Shown: positions 55,600 through 64,000 of the stretch, piece after piece
Layout of the letters: every line of letters starts with the position of its first letter
Numbering within the stretch: position 1 is the stretch's first letter
DNA from: Cognatitamlana onchidii
Lineage (GTDB): Bacteria > Bacteroidota > Bacteroidia > Flavobacteriales > Flavobacteriaceae
NCBI RefSeq assembly: GCF_004804355.1
Contig: NZ_SRWZ01000004.1
Span: forward strand, 248,001 to 312,000
Reading direction: 5' to 3'
Length of the DNA: 64,000 nucleotides
Program-made: the position numbers and the translations under genes
Notes under the pieces: model-generated
What the model was told of the DNA's origin: nothing
Databases searched by the model: none
What the model saw: the letters and a program-made list of their open reading frames with translations, nothing else

Positions 55600-55974
55600 A
55601 TGAAAACAATTGTAATACTTATTATGTTAACAGCTTCATTAGGTTACGGACAAAATAAAAATGCTAAGGCAAGTATGGAGGTTAATGGGGTTTGTATGAT
55701 GTGTAAAACCAGAATTGAGAAAGCCTGTTATAAAACCAAAGGTGTAAAATCGGCCGTTTGGAATGTTAATACACATGAGTTAAGACTTATTTATGATGAA
55801 CGCAAAACAGATATTAACACTATTCAATCAAATATTTTAGGAGTAGGTCATGATGTTAAAGATTTAAAAGCAACAGATGAAGCATATGCTACAGTGCACC
55901 CTTGTTGCAGGTATAGAGATAATGAAGTTAGGAAGGATCATGAGGATAACACAATTAAAGAAAGAGATAAGTAG
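55600..55974 (+). CDS. Exported heavy-metal-associated domain protein
   Basis: A 124-residue periplasmic protein: signal peptide (about 1-18, LGYGQ), an HMA domain (about 22-92) with metal motif VCMMCKT (C32, C35), and a short tail with HPCCRYR near 100 that adds a His-Cys-Cys site. It follows the TonB receptor by ten bases and is the last gene of the cluster. A periplasmic metal chaperone role is likely from the domain and location. Confidence 0.85.
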   Translation: MKTIVILIMLTASLGYGQNKNAKASMEVNGVCMMCKTRIEKACYKTKGVKSAVWNVNTHELRLIYDERKTDINTIQSNILGVGHDVKDLKATDEAYATVHPCCRYRDNEVRKDHEDNTIKERDK

Positions 55975-56098
55975 CTTAGATACGGTCTTTTTTTGAAGCA
56001 AGTATTATATGGATTTATAATAAAAAAAGTTTAAATTCGTTTCCTTTATGCTTAGATAAAAGCAATAACTTATTAGAAAACAATTTAAAAAATTACGT

Positions 56099-56638
56099 AT
56101 GAAAACATTATTATCAAAAATGAAATATCTGGCTTTGGCGCTTGTTGTGGTTTTGGCTTTTTCATGTTCGGCTGAGGATGGTGCTCCAGGAGAACAAGGG
56201 CCACAGGGGGTTCAAGGGCCTCAGGGGCCACAGGGAGAAAAAGGTGAGAAAGGTGATCCAGGGGACTCCGGAAGTGGAAGTGTAAAAACAGTGTTGTTTG
56301 AAGATCAGTTACTGCAGTCTGGTGAGACTGGGGTAATAGAGTTTAATGTTCCTCAATTGACTCAAGATATTTTTGATAATGGATTGGTTTATGCTTACAT
56401 ATCAGAAAGTGAAAATAACTCATCTTGGAGTCCATTACCATTCTCTTTGCTGGAAGAAGTCTCTACCCCAACAGGGACAACAGTTACATCTACCATAGTT
56501 GTAGAAATTTTAACAATAGAAGTAGGAAAGGTGTCTTTGTTTTACCTGCTTAATGATGCAAGTTGGGATGTTAAATTTGTCTTAGTTCCAGGGGCCGCTG
56601 CTGAAGCAAGTTCTTTTGATATTAATGACTTTCTTTAA
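56099..56638 (+). CDS. Collagen-like repeat lipoprotein
   Basis: A 179-residue lipoprotein with lipobox AFSC (Cys23). Residues 28-57 are ten G-X-Y collagen-type triplets (GAP GEQ GPQ and so on to GDS), followed by a globular beta-rich domain (about 60-179) starting VKTVLFEDQLLQSGETG. Such proteins can trimerise through the collagen-like part and stand off the outer membrane. The gene stands alone between the metal cluster and groEL and shares a bidirectional terminator with groEL. Function unknown; the collagen part is sometimes mis-annotated by composition. Confidence 0.82.
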   Translation: MKTLLSKMKYLALALVVVLAFSCSAEDGAPGEQGPQGVQGPQGPQGEKGEKGDPGDSGSGSVKTVLFEDQLLQSGETGVIEFNVPQLTQDIFDNGLVYAYISESENNSSWSPLPFSLLEEVSTPTGTTVTSTIVVEILTIEVGKVSLFYLLNDASWDVKFVLVPGAAAEASSFDINDFL

Positions 56639-56660
56639 TTAAAAAGAGCTTTAAGTGCAT

Positions 56661-56697
56661 AAAAAAAATCCGAAGTTTATTAGCTTCGGATTTTTTT
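56661..56697. terminator. Bidirectional terminator between collagen-like gene and groEL
   Basis: ATCCGAAG (56668-56675) and CTTCGGAT (56684-56691) form a perfect stem flanked by seven A on the left and T on the right, so it works for both converging genes. Confidence 0.93.
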
Positions 56698-56720
56698 GTT
56701 TGGCGATATGAACATCTTTA

Positions 56721-58370
<1,650 letters not shown>

Positions 58371-58418
58371 TTAACCTTTAGCATTTTGCTAGAGGTCTTT
58401 TTAGTTGAATTAATAGTT

Positions 58419-58694
58419 TTAGATTATTGCTAAAATGTCACTTTCACGCATGATTAAATAATCGTTGCCTTCAAGTTTTAACTCTGTGCCAGCATATTTT
58501 CCATATAAAACGGTGTCGCCAACTTTAACTGTAATAGGTTCGTCTTTAGTACCGGGGCCAGCAGCAACAACGGTTCCTTTTTGAGGTTTTTCTTTGGCAT
58601 TGTCTGGAATGATAATCCCAGAAGCTGTTTTGGTTTCAGCAGCAGCAGGCTCAATAAGAACTCTATCTGCTAATGGTTTAATGTTTAATCCCAT
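58419..58694 (-). CDS. groES: Co-chaperonin GroES
   Basis: Lid of the GroEL chamber, 91 residues, with the start [23 protein letters not shown] (mobile loop TASGIIIP near 24-32) and the ending [15 protein letters not shown]. First gene of groES-groEL. An upstream element resembles an RpoN promoter, and there is no sign of a CIRCE repeat in the 150 bases before the start. Confidence 0.98.
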   Translation of the reverse strand: MGLNIKPLADRVLIEPAAAETKTASGIIIPDNAKEKPQKGTVVAAGPGTKDEPITVKVGDTVLYGKYAGTELKLEGNDYLIMRESDILAII

Positions 58695-58743
58695 TTTGTT
58701 TTATATTTTAATTATTAAGTTATTATTTAACGCTAATGCGTTA

Positions 58744-58760
58744 TACGAAAAATGTGCCAA
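58744..58760 (-). promoter_or_regulatory. Possible RpoN (-24/-12) promoter for groES
   Basis: On the minus strand TTGGCAC is followed after five bases by TCGTA. The -24 half is perfect, the -12 half (consensus TTGCA) is imperfect. The spacing fits, and the element lies 50-66 bases before the groES start. Confidence 0.35.
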
Positions 58761-58790
58761 TATAGAGTGACTGACAAACTTGCAGAAACA

Positions 58791-58821
58791 AAAAATGTCA
58801 ACTTTGTAAGTTGACATTTTT
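58791..58821 (-). terminator. Terminator after secG
   Basis: AAAAATGTCAACTT (58791-58804) and AAGTTGACATTTTT (58808-58821) form a perfect 14-base-pair stem with a three-base loop, ending in T on either strand. It closes the miaB-to-secG transcript. Confidence 0.85.
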
Positions 58822-58846
58822 AATCGTATTACATATGAATGTACAG

Positions 58847-59224
58847 TTACTCTGCTTCGTTTTCAGAGGTTTCATTGTTTGAGCCCGTTACTGGTAATGT
58901 TTCTTCAGATGCGTTAGGCAATGCTTCGGGTAAAGGCTGTGTTGTTTGGGCATCTGGATCTAGTGCTTTCGAATCGATACTTGAGTTTCCTCTGTTTATG
59001 GTAATGTTTGATGCAAGTATCAATACTAATAATACCGTTGCTAGAGTCCAAGTACTTTTATCAAGAAAGTCTGTTGTCTTTTTTACACCACCTAATTGTT
59101 GTGTGCCGCCACCTCCGAAAGAAGATGATAAACCACCACCTTTAGGGTTTTGAACCATAATTACTACGACAAGTAAAAAGGCTACAACCACTATAAGGAC
59201 TAAAAATATTGTAAACGTACTCAT
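58847..59224 (-). CDS. secG: Preprotein translocase subunit SecG
   Basis: A small subunit of the SecYEG channel, 125 residues: membrane helix 1 (about 5-23), the conserved MVQNPKGGGLSSSFGGGG loop (about 23-40), helix 2 (about 58-72) and a longer acidic tail (about 75-125) that is usual for Bacteroidetes. It is the last gene of the operon. Its start overlaps the stop of the previous gene by one base. Confidence 0.95.
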   Translation of the reverse strand: MSTFTIFLVLIVVVAFLLVVVIMVQNPKGGGLSSSFGGGGTQQLGGVKKTTDFLDKSTWTLATVLLVLILASNITINRGNSSIDSKALDPDAQTTQPLPEALPNASEETLPVTGSNNETSENEAE

Positions 59225-60123
59225 TATTCTTTTTTATTTTGTTCTTGTAATTGTTCTACCGCTTTAATTTGGTTTGCAAAGAAACTACTTTTTTCTGGAT
59301 ATTTCAAACTTAAAATTTTATACGATTGAATGGCCTTTTTATAGTTTTTTTGTTCTACATATATACGAGCCAAAGTCTCTGTCATTAGGGCTTCGGGCTG
59401 TATCATCTGGGCTTTAGCCAAATTCCCTTTTTGAGAAACTGGTTTGGTCGGTTTAATTTTGGGATTGGTTGATATAAACTTATCTATAAGTTCAAATTTC
59501 TTTTCTTTTTCTGATGCCGGTTTAGTTTTGTCTTCAGGCTCTAAGGCGTCTTGCTTTATTATTCTTTCAATGGATTTAAAACGGGTTAGTTTTAGCCATT
59601 CATTAAAGGAGTGCGTTTCTGTTTTTTTAAATTGAAGAGGTTTACCAATATCTAAAATTTCTTCAGCGGTAGGTTTTTGGGGTACTTCGGTTTCTTTAAG
59701 AGGGGTGTCTGGAGTTTTTGGTTGAAATAGGTCTGGGTGCAGTGTTTCCTCTGTCGCTTCTATTCTGTCTTCTAATTCTTGGTCAATGGCCGTACTCTTG
59801 TTAAGAGAGATATCTTCTATGTTCACTTCAATTTCTCTTAAATGAGCCGTATTTTGCTTGATAATTTCAGAAATTTCATTTTGCACAAATGCATCCGAGG
59901 TTATAAAATCGAATAAAATACTTCTGTCTGTGGTATATGCTGCTGTTACTTTTAATTCTTGATTGTAAGTTATGCTGCTTTGGTCTTTTAGTCCTTTTAA
60001 GTAAAGCGCTCTTGCCGATTGAAAATAAGGATATTTATCAATAATTGATTTTACACCTTCAGTTTGTTCATGTGATATGGCATGAGGTTTTTGAAGGATC
60101 TTTATAAAATCGTTTGGTGTCAT
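59224..60123 (-). CDS. Hypothetical protein with C-terminal TPR-like repeats
   Basis: A 299-residue soluble protein from the ATG at 60123, which lies ten bases after the lptE stop; a longer frame would overlap lptE. The N-terminus (MTPNDFIKILQKPHAIS) and a helical first third are followed by a charged, low-complexity middle (about 110-220, many Lys, Glu, Pro) and a C-terminal tetratricopeptide-like part (YVEQKNYKKAIQSYKILSLKYPEK, about 265-288). No signal peptide. It sits between lptE and secG in an envelope-related operon; function unknown. Confidence 0.75.
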   Translation of the reverse strand: MTPNDFIKILQKPHAISHEQTEGVKSIIDKYPYFQSARALYLKGLKDQSSITYNQELKVTAAYTTDRSILFDFITSDAFVQNEISEIIKQNTAHLREIEVNIEDISLNKSTAIDQELEDRIEATEETLHPDLFQPKTPDTPLKETEVPQKPTAEEILDIGKPLQFKKTETHSFNEWLKLTRFKSIERIIKQDALEPEDKTKPASEKEKKFELIDKFISTNPKIKPTKPVSQKGNLAKAQMIQPEALMTETLARIYVEQKNYKKAIQSYKILSLKYPEKSSFFANQIKAVEQLQEQNKKE

Positions 60124-60133
60124 CACAAAGTCA

Positions 60134-60685
60134 TTACCATTTTGCCAGAGTGGCATTAAAAATATCTTGGGTTATACGTTCAAAAATTTCTTCATGAGCT
60201 GTAGTTTTTTGCCCGCCAATAAGTTGTTCTGTACCTGGGTAGTCATAAAAGAACGAAAAAGTTTGTTCTAGATCGTCCTCCTTATCTTTTCTGTTAAAAA
60301 ACCTAACTTTTACCGCTATGGTTAATCTATTTTGTGCAGCGGTTTGATCGGCAGTTGCGGTGGTTGGAGAAATTCGGTATTGGGTTATCTCGCCTTCATA
60401 AACTAAATCGCCTCCCGACGGAACTAAAGTTAAATTGGTTTGGTTTTGTATTAAATCTTCTAATGCAATTTTAAAATCACGTTCTAATCCTGGTTCAATG
60501 AGAGGGGCTATATTATCAAATCTATTAACCTGATAAGTTTTAGTGCCAGTAGGAATGGAGGCGCCTGTAAACGAATAAGGACCACAGCTAAAAAGTAATA
60601 GCGTTAAGGAGCAAATTAAAACTGATTTTATATTATAAAAATAACGCAACGTATTATGGTGTATTAATGATTTTTTACAAATCAT
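60134..60685 (-). CDS. lptE: LPS-assembly lipoprotein LptE family protein
   Basis: Outer-membrane lipoprotein that plugs the LptD barrel for lipopolysaccharide export. The protein of 183 residues from ATG 60685 has a lipoprotein signal with lipobox LFSC followed by GPYSFTGASIP, the pattern typical of flavobacterial LptE, and LVPSGGDLVYEGEITQY in the core. It overlaps the RpoN-activator gene by 11 bases. A shorter start within the N-terminal region is possible, since the signal peptide region here is long. Confidence 0.87.
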   Translation of the reverse strand: MICKKSLIHHNTLRYFYNIKSVLICSLTLLLFSCGPYSFTGASIPTGTKTYQVNRFDNIAPLIEPGLERDFKIALEDLIQNQTNLTLVPSGGDLVYEGEITQYRISPTTATADQTAAQNRLTIAVKVRFFNRKDKEDDLEQTFSFFYDYPGTEQLIGGQKTTAHEEIFERITQDIFNATLAKW

Positions 60686-61949
60686 ATTGTTTGATTTTTC
60701 TGTAAAGGGTTCTTTCGCTAATCCCAAGTTCGGCTGCAGCTAATTTACGCTTTCCGTTGTGACGTTCAAGCGATTTTTTAATTAATTCTAATTCTTTATC
60801 ATGAAGCGATAAGGTTTCTTCTTCCTGAATTTCTTCAGCAAAATGATATTTATCTTGAATAATGGTGTCTTCGGCCTCTAGATTGTGTTCAGGAATTGAT
60901 AGAACAGAGGTGTCGGGCACAACAGGTTCTTGGTAGTCAAAGTTTTCTTCTTTGTCATCATTGCCATAAATCTTTTGAATTAAACTTTCGTTATTCTTTT
61001 CAACATCTTTTGAATTGTCATTTTTCATGAGCTCCATGGTAAGCTTCTTTAAATCATTTAAATCGCTTTTCATATCAAAAAGGACTTTATAAAGAATTTC
61101 GCGCTCACTACTAAAATCGCTTTCAGACTTCGATGTTTTAACTACCGCAGGCAGATTGGTGTTGGCAGAAGCCGGTAAATAACTTCTTAAAACATCTGCA
61201 GTAATAGTTCTGTTTTGCTCTAATACTGAAAGCTGCTCTGCAATGTTTCTTAACTGACGGATGTTGCCGCCCCATCGGTGCTTTAATAATACTTGCACGG
61301 CATTATCAGAGAGCTTTACGGTTGGCATTTTATATTTTAAAGCAAAGTCACTGGCAAATTTTCTAAATAATAAATGAATATCCCCTTGTCTCTCACGAAG
61401 AGGAGGTAAATTAATGTCGACAGTACTTAATCTGTAATAAAGGTCCTCTCGAAATTTTTCCTTTTCAATGGCTTCTTGCATATTTACGTTAGTGGCTGCA
61501 ACAATACGAACGTTTGTTTTTTGAACCTTACTTGATCCCACCTTTAAAAACTCGCCATTTTCTAAAACGCGTAAAAGACGTACCTGGGTGGTAAGGGGTA
61601 ATTCTCCAACCTCGTCAAGAAATATGGTTCCACCGTCGGCGACTTCAAAATACCCAGCTCGGGTTTGCGTGGCGCCGGTAAAAGCTCCTTTTTCATGACC
61701 AAACAATTCACTATCTATGGTGCCCTCTGGAATAGCACCACAATTAACTGCAATATATTTGTTGTGCTTTCTGTGAGATAATTGATGAATAATTTTAGGA
61801 ATACTTTCTTTACCTACACCACTTTCTCCTGTTACTAAAACCGAAATATCAGTGGGTGCTACTTGTATAGCTTTTTCGATGGCGCGGTTTAAAGAAGGTG
61901 CATTGCCAATAATACCAAAGCGTTGTTTTATAGCTTGAACTGATTCCAT
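60675..61949 (-). CDS. Sigma-54 (RpoN) interaction-domain transcriptional regulator
   Basis: An RpoN activator of 424 residues: AAA+ domain directly at the N-terminus (about 15-245) with Walker A GESGVGKES, the sigma-54 contact loop GAFTGA near 90 and the arginine-finger region FREDLYYRL, a charged linker (about 265-385), and a C-terminal Fis-type helix-turn-helix (LAAAELGISERTLYRKIKQ). It has no receiver or ligand-binding N-terminal domain, so it must be controlled in another way, possibly by level or partner protein. It lies in an operon with miaB, lptE and secG, which suggests an envelope or growth-linked regulon. Confidence 0.92.
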   Translation of the reverse strand: MESVQAIKQRFGIIGNAPSLNRAIEKAIQVAPTDISVLVTGESGVGKESIPKIIHQLSHRKHNKYIAVNCGAIPEGTIDSELFGHEKGAFTGATQTRAGYFEVADGGTIFLDEVGELPLTTQVRLLRVLENGEFLKVGSSKVQKTNVRIVAATNVNMQEAIEKEKFREDLYYRLSTVDINLPPLRERQGDIHLLFRKFASDFALKYKMPTVKLSDNAVQVLLKHRWGGNIRQLRNIAEQLSVLEQNRTITADVLRSYLPASANTNLPAVVKTSKSESDFSSEREILYKVLFDMKSDLNDLKKLTMELMKNDNSKDVEKNNESLIQKIYGNDDKEENFDYQEPVVPDTSVLSIPEHNLEAEDTIIQDKYHFAEEIQEEETLSLHDKELELIKKSLERHNGKRKLAAAELGISERTLYRKIKQYDL

Positions 61950-61963
61950 TTATTTTTTAATAT

Positions 61964-62302
61964 TTAATTCTCAATATATTCTGAAATACCTTCCTCTTTA
62001 TTATCTAATAACCATTTCCAATAAAGTTTAAGGATTATTTTATTGTTTGAATTTAAGCTTATTTTGGCTTTAGCCTTTCCTGCTTTTAACTCGTTCTCTA
62101 CTGTTATACATTGGTATAACATATTGAGTTCATTATTTTTTAAACTGGCAATTATGGTTCCGTATTTAATTAGACCGCCATAATATTCAGCTGTTACCAT
62201 ATTGCCTTCTTGCTTATATTTAAATATTGTTTCAGAATTTACTTTGCCCTCTTTTGAGTTTTCTAATAATGAAAACGTTTTATTGTTAAAGTTAAACTCC
62301 AC
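61964..62302 (-). CDS. Conserved small protein often mislabelled N-acetylglutamate synthase
   Basis: A 112-residue cytosolic protein of beta-rich character (FNFNNKTFSLLENSKEGKVN, TIFKYKQEGNMVTAEYYGG, ILKLYWKWLLDNKEEG). I recognise the sequence type from Bacteroidetes and Firmicutes genomes, where it is commonly annotated as N-acetylglutamate synthase without evidence; it has no acetyltransferase motif. It lies between miaB and the RpoN activator, 11 and 14 bases from its neighbours. Function unknown. Confidence 0.7.
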   Translation of the reverse strand: MEFNFNNKTFSLLENSKEGKVNSETIFKYKQEGNMVTAEYYGGLIKYGTIIASLKNNELNMLYQCITVENELKAGKAKAKISLNSNNKIILKLYWKWLLDNKEEGISEYIEN

Positions 62303-62313
62303 TTCAATATTGA

Positions 62314-63762
62314 TTAGTTGTTTTTCGAATACCCAACTGCCTCACCAATAAGGGTTGCTGTTGTGCAATCAGTTGTTTTAACATCTACTAAATCCCCTAC
62401 CTTGTATTTTTCTTTTGGGAAAACAACAACGGTATTTTGCGGAGTTCTACCAGACCAATGCAGGTTAGACTTTTTAGATTCTTTCTCAATGAGGACTTCT
62501 ACAACGGTATTTAAATGTTCTTTAATTCTTTGGCCGCTATGTTCTTGTTGAAGTTTTACAATTTCAGCAAGCCTACGTTTTTTTAAAGGTTCTGGTACAT
62601 CGTCTTCCATGTTGCGTCCGGCCATGGTTCCTGGTCGTTCAGAGTAGGTAAACATGTAGCCAAAGTGATACTTTACATATTCCATTAAAGAAACAGTATC
62701 TTGAAAATCCTCTTCTGTTTCAGTAGGGAACCCTACAATCATATCTTGGCTAATGGCGCAGTCCGGTATAATCTGATAAATATTATCTATTAATTCAAAA
62801 TACTCTTCGCGCGTGTGTAATCGATTCATTTTTTTTAGAATTCTGTTACTGCCGCTTTGTACAGGTAAGTGAATATGATTACATATATTATAATATTTAG
62901 CCATGGTTTCTACCACATCAAGGGTTAAATCTTGAGGGTTGGATGTAGAAAACCTAATGCGCATTTTAGGTTGGGCTAAGGCACAAAGCTCTAAAAGTTT
63001 AGCAAAATTTACCGAAGTCGCTTTCTGGATATCGCTCGCTTTTACAAAATCTTTTTTAAGTCCACCACCATACCATAAATAGCTGTCTACATTTTGACCT
63101 AGCAAGGTAACTTCCTTATAGCCTTTATTCCATAAATCATTAATTTCTTCAATAATACTTTGTGGATCTCTACTGCGTTCTCTACCTCTTGTAAATGGCA
63201 CTACGCAGAATGTACACATGTTGTCACAACCTCTAGTTATAGAAACAAATGCTGTAACACCGTTGGTGTTTAGCCTAACAGGCGCGATATCTCCATAGGT
63301 CTCTTCTTTAGAAAGAATTACATTAATAGCATCTCTGCCCTCATCAACCTCGGCTAAAAGATTTGGTAAATCTTTATAAGCATCAGGTCCAACTACTAAA
63401 TCTACTATCTTTTCTTCCTCAAGAAATTTGGTTTTTAAACGCTCTGCCATACAGCCTAAAACTCCAACCTTCATTTTTGGGTTATGGTCTCTTTTTACAG
63501 CGTTATATTTTTCTAAACGTTTTCTAACCGTTTGTTCGGCTTTATCTCTTATTGAACAGGTGTTTACTAACACTAGATCGGCCTCTTCAAGCTTTTGTGT
63601 AGTATTGAAGCCTTGATTAGCCATTATGGACGCAACAATTTCACTATCGCTAAAATTCATAGCACATCCATAGCTTTCAATAAAAAGTTTTCGTTTGTTA
63701 CCTTCTTTTTGGTCTAATACCAAAGAATCTCCCTGTTTACTTTCGTCTATAACTTTTTCCAT
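62314..63762 (-). CDS. miaB: tRNA-2-methylthio-N6-dimethylallyladenosine synthase
   Basis: Radical SAM methylthiotransferase modifying A37 of tRNAs that read UNN codons. From ATG 63762 it has 482 residues: N-terminal UPF0004 domain with three cluster cysteines (YGCAMN, NTCSIRD and LGCMAE), the radical SAM motif CDNMCTFC and PFTRGRERS near 195, and a C-terminal TRAM domain (about 415-480). The start at 63762 is preferred to an in-frame TTG at 63789, which would lie at the expected transcription start. It heads the operon that runs to secG. Confidence 0.96.
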   Translation of the reverse strand: MEKVIDESKQGDSLVLDQKEGNKRKLFIESYGCAMNFSDSEIVASIMANQGFNTTQKLEEADLVLVNTCSIRDKAEQTVRKRLEKYNAVKRDHNPKMKVGVLGCMAERLKTKFLEEEKIVDLVVGPDAYKDLPNLLAEVDEGRDAINVILSKEETYGDIAPVRLNTNGVTAFVSITRGCDNMCTFCVVPFTRGRERSRDPQSIIEEINDLWNKGYKEVTLLGQNVDSYLWYGGGLKKDFVKASDIQKATSVNFAKLLELCALAQPKMRIRFSTSNPQDLTLDVVETMAKYYNICNHIHLPVQSGSNRILKKMNRLHTREEYFELIDNIYQIIPDCAISQDMIVGFPTETEEDFQDTVSLMEYVKYHFGYMFTYSERPGTMAGRNMEDDVPEPLKKRRLAEIVKLQQEHSGQRIKEHLNTVVEVLIEKESKKSNLHWSGRTPQNTVVVFPKEKYKVGDLVDVKTTDCTTATLIGEAVGYSKNN

Positions 63763-63797
63763 ACTTGTATAACTTCCTCTATCGCTCAATAAGCATG

Positions 63798-63830
63798 CAA
63801 AGATACAATATATTTGTATTTTATGACAAA
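63798..63830 (-). promoter_or_regulatory. Bacteroidetes-type promoter for the miaB operon
   Basis: On the minus strand TTTG (63827-63830) and TATCTTTG (63798-63805) are 21 bases apart, a good -33/-7 match; transcription would start near 63790, about 30 bases before the miaB ATG. Confidence 0.65.
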
Positions 63831-63995
63831 GTGGCAGTTTAAAATAGTAGGAGATTTTTAAAGATTTATGACATCTTTCTTAAACTATTGTTTAAACAGT
63901 CTTAGATAGTCTGATGTTTTTGTGTCGAGAATTCTAATTTCTGAAATAATCAAAAAACACTTACATTTAGCCTCATTAACGTCTAAAATTAATTT

Positions 63996-64000
63996 ATGAA
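63996..64000 (+). other. Possible start of a plus-strand gene leaving the window
   Basis: An ATG at 63996 followed by AA is the last sequence of the window. The 200 bases before it contain no gene on either strand apart from the miaB promoter, so a divergent gene may begin here. Two bases after the ATG cannot confirm it. Confidence 0.25.

Overview
The window is chromosomal DNA from a gliding member of the Flavobacteriaceae (Bacteroidetes). The sequence is AT-rich, gldA, gldB and gldC are present, start regions lack Shine-Dalgarno sequences, and several promoters fit the Bacteroidetes TTTG/TAnnTTTG type. Other markers are a split MetH, the XrtF exosortase pair, DUF3857 proteins, SusC-like receptor architecture and the purH-mreBCD-mrdA-rodA order. 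Almost all of it is densely packed core genome. I see no phage, integron, CRISPR array, rRNA, tRNA or intact insertion sequence.

Layout. 1-1512: end of a serine acetyltransferase gene and cysM (cysteine synthesis). 1594-8085: methionine and one-carbon operon behind a SAM-I riboswitch (split metH, a frameshifted ABM-family gene, a small unknown gene, an MTHFR-like paralogue, metF). 8120-14386: PagL-like lipid A deacylase, GIN-domain lipoprotein, then ackA, pta and gldA on the minus strand. 14539-18661: aromatic amino acid operon (pheA, aminotransferase, tyrA, DAHP synthase-chorismate mutase) preceded by a Phe/Tyr-rich leader peptide and a terminator with a visible competing antiterminator. 18732-20730: small secreted protein, rsgA, dtd. 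20978-27605: three consecutive DUF3857 genes. The last two belong to a tandem duplication of a (DUF3857 + MazG-like) unit in which one MazG copy has decayed. 27640-32284: aroA, queA, rlmN, polyprenyl synthase. 32483-34947: ECF sigma factor, anti-sigma-like protein and an outer-membrane barrel protein. 34951-37975: two multi-spanning transporters. 38183-43041: dnaG without zinc ligands, an atypical response regulator, nadE, gldB, gldC. 43089-50406: cell-shape operon (mreBCD, mrdA, rodA) downstream of purH. 50595-52099: GAF-family methionine sulfoxide reductase-like protein and the XrtF exosortase pair. 52157-55974: Cys/His-rich metal-handling cluster with a TonB-dependent receptor. 56099-58694: collagen-like lipoprotein, groEL, groES. 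58847-63762: miaB-to-secG operon containing an RpoN-type activator and lptE.

How the genes fit together. Sulfur and one-carbon metabolism (acetylserine to cysteine; MetF to MetH) sits at the left end, with SAM feedback inferred from the riboswitch. The pheA operon supplies the route from erythrose-4-phosphate entry and chorismate towards Phe and Tyr, and its leader suggests translation-coupled attenuation. aroA lies separately about 9 kb downstream. The most notable observations are the Phe/Tyr attenuator, the decaying MazG copy, the two DUF3857 paralogues without transglutaminase catalytic residues, the zinc-less primase domain, the response regulator with Glu at the phosphoacceptor position, and the frameshift in the ABM gene. 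No wholly new system is proven. The metal cluster and the orphan XrtF pair are the least understood multi-gene units here. Functional assignments rest on motifs and family memory, not on searches.
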